64,000 nt of DNA from Porogramme epimiltina (Eukaryota > Basidiomycota > Agaricomycetes > Polyporales > Polyporaceae). Below the pieces are notes generated by a model. The model searched no databases. It was not told where the DNA came from and worked only from the letters and a program-made list of their open reading frames with translations. Position numbers and translations under genes: made by a program. This document shows positions 13,298-23,869 of this stretch, piece after piece (position 1 is the first letter of the stretch; every line of letters begins with the position of its first letter). Location of the stretch: contig FTLJ01000573.1 in assembly GCA_900155495.1 (NCBI GenBank), forward strand, positions 1-64,000, in the 5' to 3' direction.

Positions 13298-14363
13298 TTA
13301 TTCGAAGACCGCCTTGCGCATTGTGTCGCGCTGGTATCGCGCGCCCTCTCGCTCGTGTAAAGGGAGCGGGTTGCTGCCCGCGTAGCCCCACGCGTACCCA
13401 AGGCTCTTCCCACCCATTTCTGGCGTCGGCCGCCAGAACGAGGGCTGTATGCGTGCCTTCTCGCGAGGCTTCTTCTTGGGCCGTTTTCTCTTGGTGTTCA
13501 TGCCAGTGTCAGAGGATAGCTCCACTTCAACTATAGGACAGCAGCTCGTCTCGTGTGCGTGGGGAGAGGGCTCGACTTTGAGGGAGGTATCGGATTGTGA
13601 AATGCGGGGAGGGATTGGGAGACCTTTTGTTCGCTCTAGAACGAGGATAGGCGGCTGAGGACCTGGGAGGTCGGCAGCCACCGATATGACCTTCGATGCC
13701 GTTTTCGATGACGGCTAGGGAATAGTCAACGACGTTTGAGAGTAAATATATAACAGTTAGAGAACGCACCGGGAAAGACACTTGAGACCCTGCTACAACC
13801 CACGCGAAGTCGACCGCAACCTCTCGTGCGCGCGATGCTCGCGTCACCGCCTCCTCGTTGGTATCTTCCAGTGCTGGCCCCTGCGATCTGTTGAATGGAA
13901 GTCAGAGGAGGCATGAGGAGACCACAGAGTGAAGGACGGACGTATAAACAGGAGCTAGTTTGGGTGTAATAACAACGGCCTTCGGCTGAGAGGACCCAGA
14001 AAATAGTCGAAACGCTGATAAAATGTCAGGCTGCATTGGACATCGTAAGGACCCGGGGAAAACAGCCGCGGAGGACGTACACACGGCAATAGGCTCCACA
14101 CGTCCTCCCTTCTCGCCATCCTTGGCAGTCTTTCGTCTCTTCCTCCGCGGAGCACTGTCTGGGTCTTCTTGAGGACGAGAAGAGACTGGAATGACGTCGT
14201 CAATCGTCCGCTTCAAGATGCTCTCTAGGCGGGCAAGCATCTGCGCATGGTCTGGGTTTGATTGAACAGGCTCATCTTCATTGTCCGAGTCGTTCAGGGC
14301 AGATCGAGATATTGTGGCCGTAGAGCTGAGTAAAGTATATGGATTTGTGTGTTTCGGGATCAT
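13298..14363 (-). CDS. Orphan basic nuclear-type protein
   Basis: Three exons: 14363 to about 13950, a middle exon about 13889-13776, and a last exon from about 13720 to 13298. The product is about 285 residues and I do not recognise a family. The N-terminal exon is acidic/polar (DSDNEDEPVQSNPDH) and then strongly basic (PRRKRRKTAK, an NLS-like run). The C-terminal exon has a second basic cluster (TKRKRPKKKPREKAR) followed by a compact segment, SFWRPTPEMGGKSLGYAWGY, that looks conserved by composition. Nuclear localisation is inferred. It lies tail-on to the laccase part of the chimeric gene; a decayed copy of exon 1 is found beside laccase B at 29.8 kb. Confidence 0.65.
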
Positions 14364-14916
14364 GGTAGAGATATTGGGTTGAGAACAAGGAGCGCACAGG
14401 TTCCTGGGCAGCTGACTTGGTGGCGCCAGGTGAACACACTCAAGTAGCGGCCGCGGCTCAAGCGCTCAGGACAAAGAGGCTGGGCTGGACGGCGCCAGGG
14501 CGAGCTACCGGGTGGGCAGCTTGCGCAACTATTATCTAGAGCATGCATGCTGGGTGCTGGCGCGAAGATCAAGAAACGTCTGTACATTTATCTGAGCTGG
14601 GTTTTTGTACGCATGATCGATTCTACAGCAAAGGAGGGACTGTCTGAGCAAGCAAGAAGGGAGCGATACGAAAAGGCGCGGAAAAGATGGTAGCTAACAT
14701 TTCAAGCGATACGATGTGATATCGGGGACAAGAACGATGGGAGGGACAAGAAAAATGGACGAGAAGGAAACAGGAGATAGACGTTGGGGGCCCGCCTCGC
14801 GGGCTCGACGCGCCCCTACAGTAAGGGCGGATGAGGGGATTCTGGAGAAGGAATTCCGTCTTGATTTGCCTTGATCCCTCTGAGTTCATCCTCATCCGTA
14901 TAGTTTTCGCCGGGGC
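14364..14916. other. Intergenic spacer, chimera 3' end / orphan gene 5' end
   Basis: A 553-base gap between the stop of the chimeric laccase and the start of the orphan gene, both on the minus strand. It must hold the laccase 3' UTR and the orphan promoter. No further gene is seen. Confidence 0.5.
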
Positions 14917-17900
14917 TTAGTGCTCGTTATCGGGAAGTTCGTTGTAAATGTCGCACAGCTCGTCCCACTCATCCGGAGGATGGACCGTATCGTTCGTAGT
15001 GCCGGGAATGTCTTCAGCGAGAACAACCGCGAGACCTGTTTCGAGATGGGGGTCTTTGTGGCAGTGGAGGAACCACGGCCCAGGGTTGTTCGTTTCGAAT
15101 CGGATCGTCACGTTGTCGTCCACCTTACCCGCGCTGACGGTGTCGCGCCACATCGGGTTCTCGTAGTTGGGTTTGTGTTGACCCGCGCTCTGCACAACAG
15201 CAAACGCGTGCTGTAAACACAGAAGGCATGCGTCAGGAACACCCGTTCCACGTACGGCACACACTGGTGAAGCGGAAATAAACTTGTACGTACACCGTGC
15301 ATGTGGAACGGGTGGGGTACGCCTCGTGTGTCTTTGTGGAGGAAGTTGATCTCGATAGTTTTGTTGATCGGAAGCGGGATGATGCTTCCCTTCGGCATCA
15401 GTTCCTCCGGCTTGTATTTACCACTCAGGATCTGCAGCAGGACGGGCACCTTCGGCGGTACGAAGGTGTGACCGTTGACGAGAAAGTGATTGCCCTCCTG
15501 TTGCATAATGTATAAGACGAGTTATAGATTTTCATAAAAATTGACGACAGTGGACTCACAACCGATATCTCAAGGCTAATGGGCTTGTCAACACCACCAG
15601 GGTAAGGGGCGCCAGGCTACGTAACACCTCTATGAGTGCGACTGCCCGGCCCCGGTCGTATTGGGATCACGTACCACTGGCATCGGCGTGAATGGAGCCA
15701 AATCTTGTTCACAGAGCATGTTGACTAGCGCGGGTGGTTCAGTGACGTTGGGGTCAGCCACAGGAGCACCCTCATAGCGCAGGATTGCAGAGTTGTTGCC
15801 ATTGGTGAAATTATTCGTGTTGGGGTTCGCGCGTATCCAATAATTGTCAATAGGTTGGTTCGCTTCAAGCTGTGCAAGTGATGTGAGGACCAGACACTCA
15901 GCTCTTGGTCAAGAAATAACTTACAACGAACGAGTATCTCTGTCCTGCGAAAATCTCCAGGGAGTCCACACGGTGTGGCTTGGTGCTGATAGAGTCAGCC
16001 ATGATGATGGTCATGTTGTGGCTGTCAATGCTAAAGATATAGTTCGGGTCGCACGACATAGACACAAGCCTGAAGCGGTAGCTTAAAGGTGATGAATGAA
16101 AGTGAGTTCATCGCGAGGACCTAACACAGCAGCTTCGTGCGCTCACCGTTTTCCCGGTGCAACTTTGATGACTGCCAATTCACCAGAGACATCGCCTGAA
16201 GGGGATTTGAAGCGGCTAAGGCCATTGATTAAAGTAGAGTCCGGTTTCCTGAACAAAGGTCTGAGTGAAGTATCAATAGAGGGTACAGGTCGTCTCCGAA
16301 ACTTACGCGCCACGCGGCAACAGATGGGCAGCAAGGTGGTACCAGTCAGCTAATGTGATTACGGTGTACTCTATTCAGTCACTATCATCAGAAGGATGCG
16401 AGTCATCATATAGCGACAGAGCACACCGTTGTCAACATCGTAGTACTGTTTCAGAGGGTCTTCCGGGTCGTAAACAACCATCGGGCCCCTCAAACCGTCG
16501 CAATATTGAGTGCTGAGGTGGCTGTGGTACCAGAATGTACCTACGAAAGATAGAACCTTATTAGAACGGAGCGACGGTCGTGGGCCTTTCCATACAAGTG
16601 CAGCTCACCAGATTGGTTACCACCGGTGAAGTTGTATAAGAACGAGTGTCCAGAAGCAATCGGACACTGGCTCACGAAAGCCGCGCCGTCGGCCCAGGTC
16701 GTGCCCTTCTGAAAGAACCCGTGCCAATGCTGTACCACTTTAATTCTTGTGCGCTACCAACCGATATAAACCCCATGGACCTACAATACTGGTAGTCATG
16801 TTCATAGTGTGGTTCGTCAAGTTATCGGTGACATTAATTAGGAACCGGTCACCCTATGCAGGTAGAGTTTATTGACAATTAATATTTACATATCGATGAC
16901 CGTATAGAATGGGACTACAGACCTTGTTACCCACGATGAGGGGTCCGGGAGTGCCGCCATTAACGACAATAGCAGCGCGCTGAAAACCATCGGGGGCGAC
17001 CCTCTGGTCAGTGATAGTGAGATTTGCGATGGGCCCGATGGCCGCGTGCGTCTCGTCGTATGGAAAGCCGTATGAATCTGCGCAACTGTCCTCTGCAAAG
17101 ATAGCGTGTATGAGGCATGGAAGACGATTTATGAAGGGGGGGTGGGCGTACTGAAGGACGCGGGGCACATAGTAGCAGTGTTATGACTGCCAGTGCAGCA
17201 ATTCGGGTTGCTGTCTAGGCGCCGAAGACGACAATGTCAATTATGCGCTGCGACGACGCAAGAGAAAACAGGGAGACATACTGTCGCCAGCACTGAAGCT
17301 AGGGTTGCATGCATTGTTGCATCCGACGAGTTGTCCCTGCCCATTTCCCGGGCCCTCGAGTTGGTCTGGGCCTGCATACACGGAGGACGCATAATGAGTG
17401 GCGGCGGCAGAGCGGGTAGAACAGCATGAGGGCAGCATACAGTTCACGTTGAGATCCGCCGAATGGGTTGTGTAGGAGCACCCCTTGTCGTTCGTGATCT
17501 GCATGGGAAATTCGAAGCCGTCGACAACGGGAACTGCTTGCGAGCGGCGAGAACTCAGTGAAGAGACGAGAAACTTGCATTGCTAAAATTGTACATGAGC
17601 GAGACTGACCATCGTAGTTGTCGTTCGCATTCTCATTGAGCGTAAACTCAGCAACGGTAGCAGGGGGCACACTCTACAAGGTGACTCAGAAACGTTAGCG
17701 GTGTTCAATTACCGAGGATGTGGACAATGCGGGACATACCTCGCCGGTGTTCTGATCACATTGTAAGCCGCCGTCGCATCCGCCGGAGACACATTGAGTC
17801 GGCCCGGGGACCCCCTTGCTGAAGTCGCAGGAGGGACGACCCTAAGCGGGAAAGGCAGTCAGCGCAGCCGGAGAGACGAATGGGAACCGGTGAAATGCAT

Positions 17901-18318
17901 ACCCAGATACGTCCGGACCCCCAGTTGTTCGAGACCTCTGATGGAACTGTCTGGTGGTCGTCTTGTTGCCATCTATGGCACGCAGCCAGAAATCAACGGC
18001 GGTTTCCCTAGCTTTCTTAAAGAGGAGCATTACCCAGCGACGTAGTCCGGCTTCGGGGGGCTCGCCGAGTCTGTGTGTAACTACGATGATTGATGGAGAG
18101 TGTCAGAACAGTATCACGGATGTTAACGGCAGAACATATACACGTACGCCAGGCCTACAGCATCGTCTAGCGTCAGCGAGTTCCATAGATCGGAGACCGA
18201 GGTGGTTAGCTCACCAAATCGTGAAGCCACAATTGTTTTCCACGGTCATCGTTCGCCCACCGGCCTCTGTAAAGAGGATGGCAAGCGCAATAGCGGCGCT
18301 AAGCAGAATTGCTTTCAT
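14917..18318 (-). CDS. Thaumatin-like protein/laccase fusion (laccase A)
   Basis: One uninterrupted exon series codes a secretory signal and thaumatin-like domain (residues 1-230) followed by a complete laccase (231 to about 729). The start at 18318 gives a hydrophobic signal ([16 protein letters not shown]). TLP hallmarks are [57 protein letters not shown] and CCTGSHNTA. The TLP stops after PYDETHA, without the terminal Cys-containing strands. In the same exon (ends 16922) the laccase begins [13 protein letters not shown], exactly where mature laccase B begins. All four laccase copper motifs are present: [30 protein letters not shown]+HAF (split by an intron) and [12 protein letters not shown]. 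Introns in the TLP half include 18155-18214, 18082-18147, 17973-18033 and 17534-17609. The laccase half keeps the same intron positions as laccases B and C. Oddities: no laccase promoter or signal peptide, a 7-nt microexon, and Lys and Pro at normally hydrophobic sites in the HCH motif. Confidence 0.8.
18148..18154 (-). other. 7-nt microexon in the TLP part
   Basis: Exon 1 ends in the codon for the Trp of CGFTIW (intron 18155-18214, GT-AG). Only with a 7-base exon (GCCTGGC) followed by a second intron (18081-18147) does the frame continue into [17 protein letters not shown], which matches the conserved N-terminal strand of fungal TLPs. Direct joining of the flanking exons gives stops or a wrong frame. 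Confidence 0.65.
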
Positions 18319-18395
18319 AGTGTAGGATCCAGGATGTGTGGTCGCCTGGGGGAGAGATGGGGAGATGGCTTGAGAGAACTGGATGGCTGAGGGTT

Positions 18396-18403
18396 TATTT
18401 ATA
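18396..18403 (-). promoter_or_regulatory. TATA box of the TLP/laccase gene
   Basis: TATAAATA on the minus strand lies 78 bases upstream of the ATG at 18318, a normal distance. Transcription of the fused laccase therefore depends on a thaumatin-like gene promoter. Confidence 0.6.
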
Positions 18404-19167
18404 CAGGACGTCTCGTATGGTTATTTTGTCCTTCGGCGAGTCCAGGCTGTTCAAGTGACATGATGACCGTCAGTGGATCTGACAGCAAATTCACGAGAAG
18501 GTGGTCTCGACATACCAATGTTTCCGTATGGCATCGAGGTTCGCTCGTCGGGAACTTGCTAGGATGGGGACCGAACGGTGCATCACTTGAACACTGCTGA
18601 TTCTTCAGCTGCCACCCACTACGTGGAGCTCGGAGTGAAGAGGTTCCCTTCGGCTTCAGCCGAAAGCCTTCAGCTAAACCACCTCAAGCGTTGGATGGTG
18701 CACGGCGGGAAGAAATTGGTTTCTGGACCTCGGAAGTCTGCATGTATAAGCCCACATAATCCTATTTACAGCCTTGTAAGGAGAACAAGCGTCATAAAAT
18801 ACTACTAGTTACCTTGAACCTGTATAGTACGAAGTGGCAGGTGGCACAGAGCATAGCCCACAATAGGCAGGGGATTGGCACCCGACCAGCCGGGGAGAGC
18901 AACTTGCCGGGCCTCCGTGTCTCCGTCGCCACATAACTGCCACAGTACGAGTCACAGAGCGAATCACTATATGGTGACGTGAACCCCATGCTGGAGGCTG
19001 ATAATCGAGGTTGTGTCTTGGTGCTGTCTGATGCGACAAGGGGGCTGCGTACACTGGATGCGAGGAGCGCGGAGGTTAAAGGATTTCGTGGGACACGCAG
19101 GCAGCGGGTGAGAAAAAAAGCACACACCTGTTTGAGGCGTGTCTAGGAACGGGAGTGCCTAACCCCT
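18404..19167. other. Intergenic spacer
   Basis: About 760 bases between the chimeric gene promoter and the stop of the membrane protein gene. Nothing with coding character is seen. Confidence 0.5.
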
Positions 19168-19707
19168 TTATCTTGTCCGCTCCTCCTTGATTGACACCCG
19201 CTTCTTGACGCGGGGTTTCGAAGGACTTCTCGCCTTCAATACGCTCTTCTCCGACCTCGGCTCTACCGGGGGTGGCAGCTCTTCGGGCAGCTCGTCCGCC
19301 TTCCCCTGCGGGCGTGGGGTAAAGAACGTTCGTGTAATCCCCGCGGAGAGGGCTCGTGCGAAGTACCCCACACCGAGCGCACAGAGGCAGGTTGCGCCAA
19401 CGAAGACGTAGATTGGGTAGATGTTGCGCGCAACGGAGAGCACGATGGCGTACGGCGTGAAAACGAGGAGGTCGAGGAGGACCTGGGCAAGGATGATGAC
19501 AGGCGCAAAGAGGTAAGTCAAGGGGTAGTAGAGGAGCGTAACGGGCGCAATGAGGGAGAGCACGAGAGCGACGGTGGTGCGGGAGAAGAAGCCATAGGAG
19601 ACAGAGAGGGCATGACCGAGGAAGCGGGCGAGCTCGATGATGGGAGGGGCCTGTGGGCCAGCAGGAGGTGTGCCATTGCCTTTGAAGAGCCCGCCTGGTT
19701 GGCTCAT
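19168..19707 (-). CDS. Small multi-pass membrane protein, unknown
   Basis: A single exon of 179 residues from the start at 19707. The open frame extends upstream to 19965, but the added part is not protein-like and overlaps TATA-like sequence (tatataagat region near 19935). The middle is hydrophobic, with three likely membrane segments (SRTTVALVLSLIAPVTLLYY; YLFAPVIILAQVLLDLLVFT; YPIYVFVGATCLCALGVGYF). The C-terminus is a basic, Pro-rich cytosolic tail ending near KRVSIKEERTR. I do not recognise the family; the layout is typical of small ER or organelle membrane proteins conserved in agaricomycetes. Function unknown. Confidence 0.6.
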   Translation of the reverse strand: MSQPGGLFKGNGTPPAGPQAPPIIELARFLGHALSVSYGFFSRTTVALVLSLIAPVTLLYYPLTYLFAPVIILAQVLLDLLVFTPYAIVLSVARNIYPIYVFVGATCLCALGVGYFARALSAGITRTFFTPRPQGKADELPEELPPPVEPRSEKSVLKARSPSKPRVKKRVSIKEERTR

Positions 19708-20149
19708 GTTGACACACTTGTCGCGGCGGAAGTCCTTGTCGCGAGGTCGAGCGGATTGAGGGTGCAGGGGATCGACGTCATCGCCAAGCGCCTGTGCGGT
19801 TGGGGACGTTGTTTGCTTCGGAAGCCTTTGCCAAACAATCAGAATAGGCGCCACGTGGCAGAAATCAACGAAGGGCTGGAGACCGCGGCGCCAGCGCCCC
19901 ACGATCAAAATACGCAAGGGGAGGAGGTACATATACAGTGCATATAAGATACAATTAGGCAACAATAAAACACAAGACTACACAAAGTGCTACGCGAGAG
20001 GAAAGATGTCCGAGGATAGCTCCGGGGGACGCAGGCGCGAATGCGATGAAATGCGTGATTCCTTGTCTCGCGCCGCGCGCGCTCACTCCTGCGAGAGATG
20101 TCAGATGAAAATCCACTCCGCGATGAACTCACGAACACGTGGGACTCGC
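19708..20149. other. Intergenic spacer
   Basis: About 440 bases: the promoter of the membrane protein gene and the 3' end of the NTPase gene. TATA-like ATATAAG (minus-strand TCTTATAT) lies at about 19941-19949. No gene. Confidence 0.45.
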
Positions 20150-22133
20150 CTAGTAGCTCATTAGATCGGGGCTCATGCCAACAAATTGCATGTAGACATC
20201 GCCCGGTGTGCCATCAAACTCCCTCGCCATGTTCCACCTCACGCCTGCCTCATCGAAGTAGTCCGGGATCACCAAAACGTATTTGACCTTCACGTCATTC
20301 TGAGCGGCCGCTGCCTTGTCCACCAGAGCCTTCACGGCACCGAATCCCTCCGCAGCTCCGTTGTGAGAATTGCTGACTGCCGTTCGGAAGAGCCACAAGA
20401 CAACGTCAGAGGAGGAACCAGCATCGACAGGCGAAATCTCGTAGAAGAAGGCGTCGAAGAGCGTATTGTCAAGAGCCACAGAGACGTAGCATGTGTCGGG
20501 AGTTACAGAAACGAGGTCGTCCAGCCGTTCATATCTTTGGATCTTCCTGGGGATGACGGGCAGCCTCGAAGGGGAGCCGGGGAGGCTTGGTACTTGGAAG
20601 CTGGTACCAGCTAACGACGACTGCTGCGGCAAGTCGTCGACCCGGACCGATTGTACCTGGTGGGGAAATGCGCAGACGAAGTGGTAAGGGAGGCTCCCTT
20701 GGTCTCTAGAAACCTTCTTCATGAGCATGAGCCGGTCCAACGAGAGGCTACGGGATGACGGGGAGAGACCACTGATGAGGTGTAGGGCGATGTGTTTGAA
20801 GAGGTACCCCGAAAGGACCTCTGCGTACGGACTAGTGACCTTACAATTCTCGAACATACTTCGAACTTGGTCCAATTGAAGCTCCGACAGTTCCCTCCAC
20901 AGATGTCCGGATGCCAGCGTCCCTTTGATAGTTAAGACGGTTCTATCGTCCTGCAGGTCTTCAGAGGCCGGGTCGTCGTCCGTGTCTTTAGGGTTCGAGT
21001 CGGGTTTTGACTTTTGAAGCAGTACGAGCCCAAACAGCTTGTCTGAAAAGGGGGGGTAGGTCATATATGCTGCGGGTGTGCAGATGTCCTTCAAGTGTTG
21101 GACGGCACTTTCGACATCGGCCTGATAGTTTTTCCTGTTATTTAAGAGTCGTATGATATCGCGTGGACATCCACCGACTTGAGACGAAAGCGCAGCGATG
21201 CCAGCAGGAGTACTGAGCCTCTTGAGGATGCTTGCCTTGACTGCCAACATTCCGTCTATCTGGAACCTGAAAGGACATTCAGCTATACACGACCTTGAAG
21301 AGCGATAACACGTACAGATGACCGAGCTCGTTGTTGTCCCACGGGGACAGCAGCCATCGAAGAGCACGGTCCTTCGCTAGGTATGAGAATCGTGTAGCAT
21401 CAGGCGAGGCGAATACTGCGTAGAAAGTCCTCGCGCTGTTGATCAGGGTATTGACGATAATTTTCTCCCCATTGGGAGGATCGAAGAGGGACCAAACACG
21501 CTGCGCGGGGTTATAGGTGATAGAGTCGAGGTCTTCAGACTTGATTGACGCTGTCGCTCGCCTCCATACGCATTGCTCATGGAACCAGTACGTCACTCCA
21601 GCCTTGGTGCTGAACATGACCTCGTGGCCTGAGGCCAGGCGCATGAGCAAGACGTATACCGCGAAGTATGACTTTCCTATGCAAGAGAGGGGCTTGAGAC
21701 AAGGATATTTTTGGGACAGAGGAAGACTGACCGATTCCGGGCTGCCCAGTTATAACGACTCCAGGAACAGGAGGGTTTCTCACATGACCACGCTCCATGC
21801 GGTCGTACATGCTCTTGTACTCCTCCCGGACGTAAATTTGGCCATGCGAGTCTTTGAGAAGATCGAGAGCGTTCCAGATTTCAACCTGTGGTACCTCCAC
21901 CAAGTCACAGACACTGTCAGAGCGTATATTCCACCAAGCACGGCAGAAGTCAATCCATCCTTTCCCTTGACACGACGACCATCCGGATGGCTAAAAGGTA
22001 AAGAAGAATGAGACTCGATATATGCGAGACATATTGAGCAGCTCGCCAGTTCAGGTTCAGCGTCTGAACGAGGTCTCTCGAGCGCGAGGGAGCTACCGGG
22101 AACGGAGGCCGGAGGTGGATGAGCCGTGGTCAT
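20150..22133 (-). CDS. RHS/Crinkler-type P-loop NTPase
   Basis: Predicted P-loop NTPase of the large RHS/Crinkler-like family of agaricomycetes, whose cellular role is unclear. The start at 22133 (MTTAHPPPASVPGSS) lies in a short first exon; the acceptor near 21977 leads into FCRAWWNIRSDSVCDL. The Walker A motif GQPGIGKS is split by intron 21677-21731 after the Gly before Lys. Downstream are the family features of a hydrophobic strand (SYFAVYVLLMRLASG), WSLFDPPNGEK and WLLSPWDNNELGHLY. The long C-terminal region ends in KYVLVIPDYFDEAGVRW and QFVGMSPDLMSY. An intron near 21268-21316 joins the last large exon. There is no ubiquitin-like Crinkler header, unlike the related broken gene at 57-61 kb. 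The reading frame appears intact. Confidence 0.65.
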
Positions 22134-22810
22134 GGTTGATTACGGGTTGAATAGGGGGCGTAGCAGACGTGCTAACTGGAGCGAGATGGTAGAGGCAAAG
22201 GCGCCGATTCGGACCGACAGGGGGAGAAACCAGCGCTCCAGATGTGAGGACTGTGGCTCGGGCGGCTCGTGAGCTTCACCAGCGCTCTCAAGGCAGGTTT
22301 TTTTCCCCTGATGCAATAGTGAGTCATAGATACAGTATGTGCCGTGCGGCCTATAAAGCACCCCCCAGATGACCACGTCCGCTTCTCTTTCCCTTCCTCC
22401 CTATCTCATCCCTGAATTTCACCTTCTGAAACATAGGATTCGTCGATGTCATCACTCTACGCTACACATGACAAAGTTCTACAAATCGATAAGTGACTAG
22501 AACTTATCACAAGGTGTAAGAGACTACATAACTAGTACGCTCAACACCGTTCCCAATAATAAGGTAAGCAGGTGGGGTAACGGGGGGATCATAATGTACA
22601 GGGAGGGGGCTGACGGGAAAATCCATAGGTAAAGCAAAACGAGACGGGGCATAAAGGAGTCGAACAAGGCGACAAGAACATGCGGCGCTTAGGTGCATCC
22701 ACGAGATATCGGGACCCGCTGTGAACGTTGTTCAGCCACCGATGTGCTCGCGGCGGGCGCATACGTACCATGAGGGGGAAGGAAGGGCACGTTATGTGCC
22801 TATAACTCTC
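22134..22810. other. Intergenic spacer, NTPase 5' / MAF1 3'
   Basis: About 680 bases with no coding signal. Holds a TATA-like CTATAAAG region on the plus strand near 22352 and the MAF1 3' UTR. Confidence 0.45.
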
Positions 22811-23869
22811 TCACAGGTTCGCACTCTTACTCAGGCCCATCGCCCTCGCCCCGGCACCGACAGCGCCCTCCCAGCCCAGAAACCGCTCGTTCGACACCTT
22901 CCCGGGGGACCCATACGGGACGTCCTGGTCCATCCACGACGCGATGCCTTTGGAGCGCGCCCATATGGAGATGAAGAGGACGCGCTTCAGCTTCCGGTTG
23001 AGGAAAAACCAGTGTGAGCTCCAGAGGAGCGCGCCGCGGCGGCGGACCCGCCCGCCAGGAGGCAGCTCGTCTGTGTCATCGCTCGAGCCGGTGCTACGGC
23101 GACGCGTGGGTGCCTCGTCGACGTCGTAGTCATCGAACTGGAACTGCGTTTCCTCGTCCGAAGATGGCGCCTCGTCGTCGTCGCCGGCCGCGCCCACGTC
23201 GTCCTCCTCGTCCGAGTAGTCGTTCGCGTGGGGGTCGAACTCCATGTCGGGCGCGTACGAGTAAACCTCGCACTCGGCGAGCTTGATGTGCTCGTCGAGG
23301 CAGTGGTAGAGTGTCGGGTGCGTGCCCGACTGTGCGCGGGACGGGGCGCGAGGACTCGGCTTGACGTAGAAGTCGAGCGGGGATGAGGACGTGGGGACGG
23401 ACGAGGGGAAGAAGTCGGACGAAGAGGGCGGGTAGGATGAGTACGTCCGGGGTGCGTGAAGGCCCGAGCGGTGCGGGGAGACGAGGGTCGTGCTGAGCGC
23501 GTTGAGGACGCTCGCGCCAGACTCCTCCCGGTTGAAATGGTAAGGGCGGACGTCGGAGAACTCGTGGTCCGGGAATGCGACGTTGAGGGTCGCGATGAGG
23601 AGGTATAGCGTCTTCCGCGAATGGTGCTCCTGCATGGGCCCAAAGGGGGTCATCTCGGACTCACGGTCGAGCACCATGTCAGAGGGGAGGGGCGGTGAGT
23701 GAGAGACCTCGTCCGCGTACGCGCTCTCGAGCGTACGGAAGAGCTTCTTGTCGCGCTTGATGTTCTTGCAACTATAGGCTTCGATCCGAGTGTGCACAGA
23801 GCACTCGGGACCCTCGTGGGTGAGGGCCTGGGCGAGGCGCGAGAGCTCGGGCAGTTCGATGTATTTCAT
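22811..23869 (-). CDS. MAF1: MAF1, repressor of RNA polymerase III
   Basis: Global negative regulator of Pol III that acts downstream of TOR and moves to the nucleus under stress. A single exon of 352 residues. The N-terminal box MKYIELPELSRLAQAL and HTRIEAYSCKNIKRDKKLFRTLE are diagnostic, followed by a Ser/Pro-rich linker. The second conserved block is SRKTLYLLIATLNVAFPDHEFSDVRPYHF. The C-terminal box is SSHWFFLNRKLKRVLFISIWAR, after an acidic segment (DEEDDVGAAGDDDEAPSSDEE). The size suits fungal homologues with long acidic linkers. Absence of introns is unusual for this window. Confidence 0.93.
   Translation of the reverse strand: MKYIELPELSRLAQALTHEGPECSVHTRIEAYSCKNIKRDKKLFRTLESAYADEVSHSPPLPSDMVLDRESEMTPFGPMQEHHSRKTLYLLIATLNVAFPDHEFSDVRPYHFNREESGASVLNALSTTLVSPHRSGLHAPRTYSSYPPSSSDFFPSSVPTSSSPLDFYVKPSPRAPSRAQSGTHPTLYHCLDEHIKLAECEVYSYAPDMEFDPHANDYSDEEDDVGAAGDDDEAPSSDEETQFQFDDYDVDEAPTRRRSTGSSDDTDELPPGGRVRRRGALLWSSHWFFLNRKLKRVLFISIWARSKGIASWMDQDVPYGSPGKVSNERFLGWEGAVGAGARAMGLSKSANL

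Noticed and set aside
17193..17429. Idea that the TLP and laccase A are two separate adjacent genes.
   Set aside because: No stop, polyadenylation-like gap or second ATG with a signal peptide lies between them; the TLP and laccase residues share one exon in one frame.
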